64,000 bases of DNA. It comes from Solen grandis (lineage: Eukaryota; Mollusca; Bivalvia; Adapedonta; Solenidae). The position numbers and the translations under genes are program-made. The notes under the pieces were generated by a model, which did not search any database, was not told where the DNA came from, and saw nothing but the letters and a program-made list of their open reading frames with translations. Of the stretch, positions 39,401 through 47,676 are shown in pieces; the stretch's first letter is position 1, and every line of letters starts with the position of its first letter. Location: the NCBI GenBank assembly GCA_021229015.1, contig CM037781.1:42356152-42420151 (forward strand). Reading direction: 5' to 3'.

Positions 39401-41370
39401 CCGAAAGGCTTAATTCTTGTAACTGGTAGTAAGTTTGGTACATAAACAATACTTCTGCATAAAAGCAAGATTTGTTTTATTGTAAAATTTAATGTAGCAT
39501 GCTTTTAAAGTCGCTTGTCTAAGCATGCAACTATAGGGGAAAATAGCTGATGGTGCATAGCAAACTTTGAGTAGTATATATAGACCTACAGATTTTATAT
39601 TTGGTACATAGCATCAGCTCATGTTGCCTCAACATCAGTGCAGAATTTGTGCCCTTGGGATCACAATGGGCCACGCCCAAGGACCACACCAGAATTTTTG
39701 AATAGAACTATATGGAGAATTCTTGAAAAGTCTTCACCAAATATATTTTCACCAAATTTCACTAGAATTATACTTATGTAAGCCTGATGCTAATTCCTAA
39801 TTTTATTGAATTTCATGAGGAACTTAGGTTGCCAAAGCAACCAGAAGACATAACTTGTGTTGTTGTGCGTTAACAATTCCACCAATCTCCTCCCCTGAAA
39901 TTACCAAATGGATTTTAATTAAATTTTACCAAAATGATATTTGTGATTGCCTAATGCAAATTCCTAATATTTTTTTTCCACTTTCATGAGAAACTCTGGT
40001 TGCTACAGCAACCAGAAGGGATAATCTTTAAAATGCTTTTTCTCAGAAATATGTAGACCTACAGATTTGATATTTGGTACATAGCATCAGCTCATGTTGC
40101 CTCAACATCAGTGCAAAATTTGTGCCCCTAGGGTCACAATGGGCAATGGGCAACGCCCATGGCCACACCCGGATTTTTATATAGAACTATACAGGAAATT
40201 CTTGAAAAAACTTCTCTTTGTAAACTAGTCCATGGATTGTCACCATAATTTATAAAATGATACTTATATTAGCCTGTGGCTAATTCCTAATTTTTCTTGA
40301 ATTTTATGAAGAACTTTGGTTGCCATGGCAACCAGAAAGCATAACTTCAAAATATGTTTACTCAGAAACATAGACCTACAGATTTGATATTCGGTACATA
40401 GCATCAGCTTCTGGTGCCTCAACACTATCAACAAATATGTGCATCAGGGTTTACATGAGGACACTCCCGGTGTAACAGTCAAGTTTTTCCCCCAGTCAGT
40501 TTCTTCCCCATTAAAATTCCATTTGGGGGGGGGGGGGGGGGATTTTTAAAAATTGAAAAATGTAGTAATTTTGGGCAAAATGTCATTATTTGGTAGGAAA
40601 ACAACCTGTAAAAGGTAGAAAATTATCCCTCTCCCCCTAAATTTTTTTTTTAAAAAATCTATTCATACTGACAGGAAAAAAGAAATGTAATGAAAAAAAA
40701 TATTTGACTAAAATGAGAACTTTCATGCATGTTCAGTGAGAGGTTTGAGTCCTATTTATTCACTAGTTTGCATTTTTACAAGGATTTTTTTCTCTTATGT
40801 AGCAGGTTTGAATGAGATTTTCAGCATAAAATAGAGGAAATCTCTCAAAATCTCATTTCTGGTTGATCCCCGATATGTAGATACATAAAAACATTCTCTA
40901 TATGTGCCAATATAGTTGTTAAAATATGGAACCCAAATATTTGATTTGTTAATTGTTGTAATTAATTTTCAACAGTCCTGCTAAATGTCATACTCAGCAA
41001 GCAATTTGCATTTGAGATCTTACTGTAGTAAGTTTTTTTCTTTGTTTTTTCTTTTTTTAGAACACAGGGGTCATTGAGCACAAGCTCGTAAACTTTTATT
41101 TGTTCACTCTCCTAGTTCCTGATGAATTAACCTGTAAAACCTATCCGGTTAAGATTGCATTCATGAATCTTCTTAGAGCTTGTAAATGTTTGTAATTCCA
41201 AATGTTTGACCGAATATGGTTTCATTTCAGTTCGTATACAGAGATTGATTCCATACGGTCCTGTTTGCGTCCAGGCACTTGGTGTCTCTACTGTCTGGAC
41301 GAGCCTTGCCTCCATTGAGCGAACCAAAATCATTCGAACACTGGCCACAGAAGTTGCCCAAATTAAGTAA
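27370..41370 (+). CDS. CS: Citrate synthase, mitochondrial (10 exons)
   Basis: Condenses acetyl-CoA with oxaloacetate to citrate, the entry step of the TCA cycle, in the mitochondrial matrix. The start is [16 protein letters not shown], an Arg/Lys-rich amphipathic targeting peptide without acidic residues. RYA before SSSSANLKDVL matches the cleavage site and mature N terminus of animal citrate synthase. Exons 1-9 sum to 1,230 nt, 410 codons; with about 55 more from the last exon the length equals the family norm of about 465. Catalytic landmarks are present: His in [14 protein letters not shown] (exon 7), His in [15 protein letters not shown] (exon 9) and Asp in [11 protein letters not shown] (exon 9). 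All introns fully inside clean sequence are GT-AG. Exon 10 supplies the conserved Arg region but is broken by many indels, so the C terminus cannot be read cleanly. Introns are loaded with mobile elements. Confidence 0.97.
27797..27841 (+). CDS. CS: citrate synthase exon 2
   Basis: Follows TTTATCACAG and ends before GTAAGTAC. Encodes [15 protein letters not shown], containing the presequence cleavage region. Phase 0 on both sides. Confidence 0.93.
28158..28529. mobile_element. 370-bp TIR element in citrate synthase intron 2
   Basis: The left end GGTCCTAACTCCGCCCCCTA and the complement of the right end GGTCCTAACTGCGCCCTTGT are imperfect inverted repeats. A second internal GGCGGAGTTAGGAC lies at about 28498-28511. 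No coding capacity and no clear target duplication. Confidence 0.65.
29142..29249 (+). CDS. CS: citrate synthase exon 3
   Basis: 36 codons beginning [14 protein letters not shown], the mature N-terminal helix, and ending VTVDM. Acceptor TATTTACCCAG, donor GTAAGACC, phase 0 on both sides. Confidence 0.96.
29811..29931 (+). CDS. CS: citrate synthase exon 4
   Basis: Encodes [20 protein letters not shown] through [10 protein letters not shown]. Acceptor TTCTCTTCAG; ends in phase 1 before GTATATAT. Confidence 0.96.
30444..30709 (+). CDS. CS: citrate synthase exon 5
   Basis: Starts after CCTATTAG, completing a split Ala codon, and encodes [16 protein letters not shown] to [11 protein letters not shown] content is visibly higher than in the flanking introns. 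Ends in phase 0 before GTAAGTAA. Confidence 0.96.
31018..31217 (+). CDS. CS: citrate synthase exon 6
   Basis: Encodes [20 protein letters not shown] to LMRMYLTIH. Acceptor GGTTACAG; ends in phase 2 before GTATGACG, and the split Ser codon is completed by exon 7. Confidence 0.96.
31826..31943 (+). mobile_element. SINE 3' fragment in citrate synthase intron 6
   Basis: CATGCCACATACCTATGGCG through CTCCAAATGGCTGAAATACT and TGGACGTTAAACCCAATAAA is the tail half of the family complete at 45096-45393; the head is missing. Confidence 0.75.
32508..32637 (+). CDS. CS: citrate synthase exon 7
   Basis: Encodes [20 protein letters not shown] through [12 protein letters not shown] and contains the first catalytic His and the acetyl-CoA-site loop. 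Acceptor GTGTTCCAG, donor GTACAGCC, ends in phase 0. Confidence 0.97.
32791..33503 (+). mobile_element. hAT-like DNA transposon derivative in citrate synthase intron 7
   Basis: The tips are CAGTGTTCCCAT and the complement of ATGGGAACACTG, flanked by AACAA on both sides (32786-32790 and 33504-33508). hAT elements normally duplicate 8 bp, so the flank fit is imperfect. Just inside the right end, AAGGGGTTC and GAACCCCTT form a 9-bp stem (33458-33478). The interior encodes [20 protein letters not shown] (about 33138-33200), which resembles the low-complexity N terminus of hAT-type transposases. The rest of the enzyme is missing. Confidence 0.6.
33780..35205 (+). mobile_element. Terminal-hairpin element with about eight 165-bp tandem core repeats (intron 7)
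   Basis: Begins TTTTTAGCTCTTCTATTCGA, whose AGCT tips can fold on AAGCTA at 33805-33810, then GCCCTGGTGTCGGCATTGGC. The core repeats start with TTTTGGTTAAAGTTTTGCAT at about 33847, 34040, 34203, 34302, 34468, 34632, 34795 and 34965; most are 163-170 bp apart and one is short. Each has a TTATATCTCAG...A block and ATTATGGCCCCTTTTTAACT. The 3' end has GCTGTCCTCTGACAGC (6-bp stem) and CTCTTGTC. This organisation matches the tandem-containing pearl/Helentron-like elements described in bivalves; that is an assignment by architecture. Confidence 0.75.
35579..35680 (+). CDS. CS: citrate synthase exon 8
   Basis: 34 codons, [20 protein letters not shown] to VWNTLKSGQ. Acceptor TGTGTTACAG, donor GTCAGTAT, phase 0 on both sides. 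Confidence 0.96.
36118..36256 (+). mobile_element. RUDI/V-SINE-type SINE, 5' part (intron 8)
   Basis: GGGGCCTCCATGGCCAAGAG, GTGGGTTCAAATCCCGGCAG (B box) and TTCATGTGAGGAAGCCTTCC match the complete copy at 61968. The copy stops after CGGTAGGTCAAGGTT and runs into a tandem array. Confidence 0.8.
36257..36900 (+). repeat. About four tandem copies of a 165-bp unit (intron 8)
   Basis: Units begin CTATAATGGGTAGATGTGCA at about 36258, 36419, 36590 and 36757. Each carries AAGTGGCGATTTTCTGGTTC, GTCTCTGTAGCTGATTGATA and CTCCTACGTTTCTGA. The last unit is degraded. The sequence is unrelated to the intron 7 array by eye, but the period is the same. Confidence 0.85.
37116..37310 (+). repeat. Three tandem copies of a unit of about 75 bp (intron 8)
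   Basis: AATGGTAGTTTTGTGATTTT and CATGAAATTACCATTT recur three times with divergence, the last as AGTGGTATTTCTATGATTTT. Confidence 0.7.
37485..37600 (+). mobile_element. SINE 3' fragment in citrate synthase intron 8
   Basis: GTGGCAGCACTGGC and AATGACTGAAATAGTGTTGG then GGATGTCAAACCCATTGAAA match the conserved SINE tail; strongly degraded. Confidence 0.55.
38358..38567 (+). CDS. CS: citrate synthase exon 9
   Basis: 70 codons, [20 protein letters not shown] to [11 protein letters not shown]. Contains the second catalytic His and the catalytic Asp. Acceptor TTAATGCAG, donor GTGAGGCT, ends in phase 0. Confidence 0.97.
38738..40440 (+). mobile_element. Terminal-hairpin element with about four tandem core units (intron 9)
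   Basis: Opens with AGCTCACCTGAG facing CTCAGGGTGAGCT, a near-perfect terminal stem (38741-38772). Diverged units follow, each with ATGGATTTTCATCAAATTTT, CTAATTCCTAATTTT, TGGTTGCCATGGCAACCAGA and AGACCTACAGATTTGATATT then GGTACATAGCATCAGCTCAT. Unit starts lie near 38825, 39725, 39890 and 40210; some units are partial. A 610-bp MITE (38965-39574) splits the first unit. Confidence 0.72.
38965..39574. mobile_element. 610-bp Tc1/mariner-like MITE nested in the intron 9 element
   Basis: The left end CTACTCAAAGTTTGCTAAGC and the complement of the right end CTACTCAAAGTTTGCTATGC are inverted repeats that extend, with mismatches, for about 45 bp. TA flanks both ends (38963-38964 and 39575-39576). The host repeat resumes exactly after it (TAGACCTACAGATTTT), matching uninterrupted units, which fixes the insertion boundaries. 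No transposase frame. Confidence 0.85.
40525..40541. repeat. Poly-G tract
   Basis: An uninterrupted run of about 17 G in intron 9, a likely sequencing and assembly weak spot. Confidence 0.9.
41231..41370 (+). CDS. CS: citrate synthase terminal exon, indel-ridden
   Basis: Follows the acceptor GGTTTCATTTCAG. One frame reads [11 protein letters not shown] and another reads [19 protein letters not shown] and EVAQIK, then TAA at 41368-41370. Together these trace the conserved citrate synthase C terminus (YTVLFGVSRALG...IERPKS), but the signal jumps between frames. Only 140 nt are present, against about 165-170 expected, so most lesions are deletions, often where a doublet or triplet of one base would be expected. 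Exons 1-9 show none of this. Either this stretch of assembly is unpolished or the exon is a decayed copy. The exon as written cannot encode a working C terminus. Confidence 0.75.
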
Positions 41371-42435
41371 TGCATCACAGGAAGAGAATTTTTGATCAAC
41401 TTTTCATATTGAGAATGTCGATTAAAATATCGTATTGTGCATACAGGGCTGGAGTCTGTTTACAGCCATTTACTTGTCATTTCTTTTACATAAAAACGTT
41501 CTCACATTCTACTTCTGAAAACTTATTTTAAAAGTTTATGGACAGATACTGTTGAGTAATGGTATTACATGCTCGCAGAATATTGAGGAAATCAGGCATA
41601 ATATAATGAATTTGGTGGCAGTACGTTCACGATGTTAGGGTTAAGCCTGATGATTTTTAATCTTTTAATTTTTTGTCTATCAGATTGAAATAAAAGGAAA
41701 TGTTAGAGTATAAACATTTCTATGTTTACATTGATTTGCAAGATTGTTTTTGTTAATGGTTACCAATCCCAGTACATAGATTATATCCAAAAAAACTACT
41801 ATATTTTGGACAAGCCAGTAATTATTCTTGTTTCTCAATATTCAACACTACACTAGAGGTGTACCTGTATACAATGCACTAGATGTATTGCTTATTTATA
41901 TTTTACACTACATTATCTTGATCACCCTTGTTCCATTCCATTTAGTTTTTAAAAAAAAAGAAAAACATGACCTGTTTCCGATTCTCAATTAGTCTTCTTC
42001 AGCTGTAATTAAAATGCCTAGAATACTAATAACCACAAAGGCATCCAGTGTAAGGATATATTTTATTTTTCGCAGAGACTGTTATTTATTTATATGAAGA
42101 TCAGTTTTGTTACGAGGTAAGAGGTGGAAAATGAGTGTGGAATCCAATAACCATCATCCATACTGCAGTGTCCACTCTCTGGTCGGTGCCATTATTGTCC
42201 TGATCTGTTGATCTCGGCTACTAAGACTGTGTGCCCGTGGTCTGTAGTCTACCATCTGTTGTGTTAGGAGACCTGTCATCTATTAAAAAGCATTATATAC
42301 TAAGAAGCTTTCTCAGTTTTATGTGTATCATGTAATTTAGTAATGGAATAAGATTAGTGTCTTTCATGACATCCAAAATACTCTCCCTATCTCTCTCTCT
42401 CTTTCTCTATTTCTTTCTCTCTAATGGATATATTA
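41371..42435 (+). other. Citrate synthase 3' flank, probable 3' UTR in part
   Basis: AT-rich and non-coding. AATAAAA at about 41688 is a possible poly(A) signal but nothing decides it. A block at 42120-42290 is GC-richer. A (CT)n-like run lies at about 42389-42421. Confidence 0.35.
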
Positions 42436-42661
42436 CCCTTTACCTCGCATAGACTCATTTTGAGGCACTTCCAAACAGAGCAGACCCAGATCAGACATCT
42501 TCTATAGGAGCTGTCTGATTAGGGTCTCCTCTGTTTGCTCATATATATACAATATTTTAGCTGAAATTTAATGCACGACAAAGAGAAATCTGTTCCTTCA
42601 TACACCATTGAAAGTTCTGTCAATTAATATTCATGAAGTCATAAATTCATGAGCTAATGGG
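42436..42661 (+). mobile_element. Diverged piggyBac-like MITE, related family
   Basis: Preceded by TTA and starting CCCTTTACCTCGCATAGACT, then CATTTTGAGGCAC; it ends ATGGG then TTAA (42662-42665). It shares the tip and the TAGACTCATTTTGA block with copies at 10124, 17592 and 47849, but has a different interior (CAGACCCAGATCAGACATCT). Confidence 0.6.
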
Positions 42662-43137
42662 TTAACAGAGCACAATGTGCTCAAAGTCACCTATTGGGAT
42701 CACCCTGTACCACAATTGTCAACAATTTGTTATAAAGCATCTCTGAATCTGAAAGAAACTTTGCATGATGATCACTGGGTGGTCTTCCACCAAACTTTGT
42801 TTAATGAACTTGATCAATGCATGGCAACTAAAAACTTCTTACGATTTTTCAAAATGGACCATCTCAAATGCCCCCCATCTTAAACTGATACATGTACTTC
42901 ATTGAATGTTTCACAAATGATCACTTCAATGGTTATTTACCATAATTACTCAAACAAAGCTGTCCCCTTTCAACAATGAGGCTCCCAGTGTGCAGCTGGT
43001 TTAATATGATATTAAGAAAGATGATTTTATGTATTTTTTATTGATGTATAGTAAACATTTTATTAATCACTTCTTGGTCCTGCCAAAATTTCCTTTACAA
43101 CAGAATTGATCCCGTAAAATGCACATTTCCATTTTTT

Positions 43138-43800
43138 TGTTGAGCCCACATGCAGTGAGCTCAACATAGTCGCCACAATGGCGGTCTGGTGAATGTGCGT
43201 GCGTCCGGACTATGCTTATCAGGACCATTACTTTGTCATTATGTGGGGGGGGGGGGGATTAAAAAATGACAGAAATCTTTGCCATGATGAGAACATTGTG
43301 CTTAGCTCAAAGGTGAAGGCCACACTAAGAGTTCAAATGTAAAAAAATGGTATAAAACAGATTGTCTGGACCATTACTCTGTCATTATAGGGGGGATTGA
43401 GGACAAAAATGATTTTGCCTTTTTGTAAAATGTTTTTGAAGAAAAGAGAAATTTGAATAGCTGCTTTTTCAATTGTTGGATTTGGATCGCAGGGTTTTCA
43501 TATAAACTTGCAATTATGTTACCTCAATGTGACAAAGTGTCATGCGCAAGAGTTGTGTCCCTAGCTCATATGTCAGGGTCATACATTGAGGTCAAAGGTC
43601 ATTTGCTTGTCCGGGCTGAAACCTAGACTTGGATAGCAGGATAGCAACTCGGCAGAAATGTTTACCTAAATGAAGGGCTTACTGTATCCTATAATACATG
43701 TAAAAGTCGCCAGCACTGTTCATTAGAATGTAATTTAGCCCAAATAATCCATTTCTATCTAATAATACAATTTCTGAAACAAAGATAGTCTCATGATATC
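43138..43800 (+). mobile_element. Terminal-hairpin element 3' of citrate synthase
   Basis: Begins TTGAGCCCACATGCAGTGAG and CTCAA, with TTGAGC pairing with GCTCAA, followed by TAGTCGCCACAATGGCGGTC. Diverged internal repeats of GGACCATTACTTTGTCATTA occur at about 43224 and 43371. This is the same layout as the elements at 25119, 33780 and 38738. Confidence 0.55.
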
Positions 43801-44237
43801 ATCATCGAAGTTGTTTGAATCTTGTGTTGAATACAAATAGATCTGTATATATTTATCTAGGCTGATGGTATTTACTAAGTTACTAGACGATCTAGAGCCA
43901 CGATGACTCTTCTATTCAGTGTATAAAAAGACATCCATACAAAACAACATATTGTTAATATATACCATAGCTTCACTTTGTGGACTTGGGACATTATTTT
44001 ATTCCAGGCCTAGATTTATGTGTCAACTTGACATCTGTTTATTGCGCATGCGTGTCCAATATTATAATGAAAACCTCCGACACATGCGTGTATTTTAAAT
44101 GATGAATAAATGTGAAGTGTCTGTTCTTGAGTGACAGGTATAAAATAAAATTAATGCGGTTAAGGGGCGTCAGTTTCACATGCACATACACAACCGGTCC
44201 TGGCTGATATTATGTTAAAGATGTCTATTTATTTCAC

Positions 44238-44460
44238 GGGGCCTCCGTGTCGCTGTCTTTAACACTCACTCAGCCTCTTACTGCGTGGGTTTGAGTCCCG
44301 GTAGGGTCCTTAGGATTTTCATGTGAGGAAGCTTGGGGTAGGTCGGTTGTTCCACCCGTATGCCTCCGTGCATTCGGGGTCTTCCTGCACCTGTAATTAG
44401 CAGGACGTCGCTATATGACTGAAATACTGTCTCAGCGATGGTAAACTAAAAAATCAATCA
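44238..44460 (+). mobile_element. RUDI/V-SINE-type SINE with target duplication
   Basis: GGGGCCTCCGTG head, GTGGGTTTGAGTCCCGGTAG (B box), GATTTTCATGTGAGGAAGC, and tail TATATGACTGAAATACTGTC. The 11-bp ATTTATTTCAC flanks it on both sides (44227-44237 and 44461-44471). The A-box part of the head is shortened. Confidence 0.9.
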
Positions 44461-44737
44461 ATTTATTTCACAAGGATTGGACTTACATCGACAGCTCATG
44501 AAAATCTCGTTGCACTGCTGGTGTCATTCGTGTAGCACTTGGTGTTGAATGAAACCCACGTGTCCGAACGGGTGACCCATTTCCCGACACATACAACCTC
44601 GGACTTACCAGGACTGAACCCAGGTCACACTTAACCACTCCACTGCCCAGACATTCCAGTGTAGAGCGCCCGTATGGTCGACTCTGGTTTCCCGCCTGCG
44701 TCGCCAAAACATGCACTGCTTAATCTTCCTTGATTAA

Positions 44738-44850
44738 TGCAAGGGAGGTCAATGACTTGTTGGCTCGGTGTCTGGATGATGTGACTGGATATGATATGAC
44801 ACCTGTCTACCGTGTGATTATCGTAGCTTGGCAGCTCTATGATTCTCCTG
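44738..44850 (+). mobile_element. SINE fragment
   Basis: GGCTCGGTGTCTGGATGATG, TGACTGGATATGATATGACA and CCTGTCTACCGTGTGATTAT correspond to the middle of the family complete at 45096-45393. The open frame over it has no independent support. Confidence 0.6.
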
Positions 44851-45095
44851 TAGACAAATCCCCTACTGACAGAAAACTTGATGCCGCGTTTAATCAAGCC
44901 AAACACTTATTTAACGAAGATCCGCAACTCTTGATATAGGTAAGGAGCAAGTAAATAAAAGCTCCCGTTAAGTTACATGTACAATCGTGTGACCTCGAGA
45001 TAACGTGTGACGTGTAAATTTGCTCATATCAAATTATAAATCTACTGACTTTTCTTTTCAATTTATATAACCGATCAAACCTAATTCGTTTGTTT

Positions 45096-45393
45096 GTTTG
45101 GTTTAACGTCCCACCGACAATATTTCAGTCATCTGGAGACGATGTCAACTTGAGACAGATATAGTGCTGCCACACTGCAGTATCACGCCATAGACATGTA
45201 GCATGATACCACAGCCAGTCACATTATCGTGATACCGGGCAAAACCAGTCCTTCAACTACCCTTATAGGCTGAGCGTCAAGCAAGGGAGCCATACCAGTA
45301 CCATTTTTTACGACTTTGGTATGTCGCGGCCGGGGTTTGAACCCACGACCTCCCGCTCCCGAGGAGGGCGCTCTAACAATTCGGCCATCGGGG
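45096..45393 (-). mobile_element. Complete SINE, tRNA-like head plus V-type tail
   Basis: On the minus strand: head GATGGCCGAATTGTTAGAGC (A box), AGGTCGTGGGTTCAAACCCC (B box), body ACCAAAGTCGTAAAAAATGG, GTATCATGCTACATGTCTAT, and tail ATGACTGAAATATTGTCGGT followed by GGGACGTTAAACC and a CAAACAAACAAA end. It shares the tail motif with the RUDI-like copies at 44238 and 61968 but has a different head and body, so two SINE families with a common 3' domain coexist here. Confidence 0.85.
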
Positions 45394-47400
45394 AGAGTAA
45401 ACCTAATTCATATTTCTCCCATTAGATTGCATCTCTCTCTTATGAGTGCAAGGGTCTCAGCGAGCTCTCATTGCACACACAAATAGTTCCATTGAGTTAC
45501 AATGTACTTTTCACTTGAATTGTATACAACCGAATTTGCAAAACTATATTTCGATGCAGAGAAAGGTGACTCGCGCAGTAATATGGTAAACAAATATGGC
45601 CGACAAAGTTTTTGGATTTCATTTTCGAAATAGATATTGATATTAAATTTGGAAATACAAAATGTTTTGTTTCTCCTTTTTGTTTTGATTTATAATATAA
45701 CATGTCTAAATGCCAGTAAAATGAATTAAATGGATTATCTGATAAATGTTGCAGATTGACATTTGTTTCAAATGGAAGATAAAAAAAAATGTCAACGTTA
45801 GACGCCATTTTGAAAACACTTTTGTAGCTATAATAGAGTAAAATCGTTACATGGAGCACGAAGAAAACGAGAATATCTGACGTTGCAACACTGAGCTACT
45901 GCTTTTTTTTTTCGTCACGAAAAGAAATAAAAAACGTTGTTTCGGTTAGTTTCATATCTATTATTGCATTAGATCTTTGATCAAGCAATCAAACACCAAA
46001 GCATTTTTTTCTTCAAAATTTAAGATTTATTTAACAAAATTAAACAAACTGTGTACAATTGATCTGTTTATATTCATACACACATGTAATACAGCGAGTA
46101 ATGTACTTTAAAAGGCCCATTATAATATAATAATTGAATTTTTCTGAAAAAGAAAATATGAAATATCATCGGCATATTGTATATTGTAGACTAACAGAAA
46201 TGGTACATAATGTGCAAAAATCTTCTGTAAAATAACAGGTAAACGCATTGAATATGTTTATCACATTACACATTTAGTGTTTTGAATAGATGTCAAAATA
46301 CTTTCATTATTTACAGTTTGCATTAACGGATTTTCCCGAAGACGGACTGTAATCGGAAATAATTTACAATGTAATTTGAAAATCCCTCGTCAAATCACAA
46401 TTTTTCTACCTGCTACGGCATCAGTTTATGCTCTTGTGATTCGTAAACGTTGACATACGGAATGTCTGGAAAATTGACGAGGATATGCGGAATATGCAAA
46501 TTAGTTATTTTTGTAAACAGTTGAATGATCTTTAATAAAAGTTCTTTCTTATCTATGCATTGTAGTAAAGTTGTCGTCAACGAGTATGTACAGATTTTAT
46601 CTCATAACAAATCTGTAGCACCCACTTTGTTTTTCTGTCCGAAGAATATACACCGTTTCTGGAAGCATAATGGGCCTTTTAATTTGATACAGAATTTGCA
46701 TCATATTTATATCTATCACAGCCACACCAAAAAGCAAAGGAAAACGATGATTTTTTATAATGAATGGAAAAAGAACTGCCTCAGAATTTTAATGCGAATG
46801 TAATTTATCTACGTGTATCCTGTTTATACATCGAGCCTAAGACAAATTAAACATATATAGGAAACTCCTGTAAAAGTCAGTGAAAAATCTTGTGCAGGCA
46901 CTCCTAGGTGATTTAATTTTACAAACTTTCAAAGAAGTATTGAAAAATCACAGAGGTATATTTAATCATATAAAATTATCATTTCTCTCATACGTGGAAT
47001 TAATTTCAGACGAGTTATTTATTTTTAAATTTCTTTTAAAAGTTGATTTAAATTCAGTCAGTTCTTTTCAGCAGGTACTTTTCTATTTTACATATAACTT
47101 TATTACTTGACTTATTTTGATAAGTAAGATACCATTTTGATGGTTATGTAATGTCCTATTGAAAGATACACCTTACTTTCACATACCTTCAATAGAAAAA
47201 GGGGTATTTCAAAACGTGACATTGCGGGAAATGGACAGTTGGTTTCATGCTTTTGTGAAATTTAGACTAGTTGCCAATCTTTGTTTTATAGGTCTCTGAT
47301 CTAACAATATTAAGTCAAAATTTCTGACTGGCTCAAAATCAGGCATGCCTTTACATTCTAGCACCATAATATAAAACACACATATATATATACATACATA
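45394..47400. other. Intergenic region without a recognised gene
   Basis: A 120-codon minus-strand open frame (45497-45859) has no recognisable motif. The stretch at about 46430-46690 is repeated in contig C. A poly-T run lies at 47401-47422. Nothing else is seen. Confidence 0.5.
46430..46690 (+). repeat. Dispersed repeat, uninterrupted copy (partner 59090-59310 plus 62566-62605)
   Basis: GATTCGTAAACGTTGACATA, GAAAATTGACGAGGATATGC, TGTAAACAGTTGAATGATCT, GTATGTACAGATTTTATCTC and TTTCTGTCCGAAGAATATAC recur with small changes at 59090-59310. The continuation GGAAGCATAATGGGCC is found only after 62579 in the other copy, revealing an insertion there. Confidence 0.85.
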
Positions 47401-47500
47401 TTTTTTTTTTTTTTTTTTTTTACAAAAATTGTTAACGGACACCCTTGAAAAGCATACAGTTACATGGGCTATGAAGAAAAGTTCAGTACATTCCTAATGA

Positions 47501-47676
47501 TCACAAGAAAGTCGTGCACATATATGTGAGAAGTGCTATGACAACCGCCGTTTTACCGGAAGTTACCACGGCGCCATTACAGAAGGTGGTAGTACATGAG
47601 CAGAAACCGTAACCAAGGGCGTCCTCACAAGAGTCGATTGCTGCACTGGAGCATCCGCGCTTGATACTTGCCCAAA
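47501..47676 (-). CDS. Ly6-like gene exon 3
   Basis: Acceptor TTCTTGTTTCAG on the minus strand. Encodes IWASIKRGCSSAAIDSCEDA through FCSCTTTFCNGA and the hydrophobic tail, ending in TGA at 47503-47501. Confidence 0.92.

Noticed and set aside
41127..41399. 90-codon minus-strand open frame over citrate synthase exon 10
   Set aside because: It is the shadow of the indel-ridden terminal exon on the other strand.
44730..44939. 69-codon open frame
   Set aside because: Mostly a SINE fragment.
45497..45859. 120-codon minus-strand open frame starting MLHVTILLYYSYK
   Set aside because: Long for AT-rich DNA, with an internal Met in fair context, but no motif, no splice partner and no conservation evidence. 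Left out pending transcript data.
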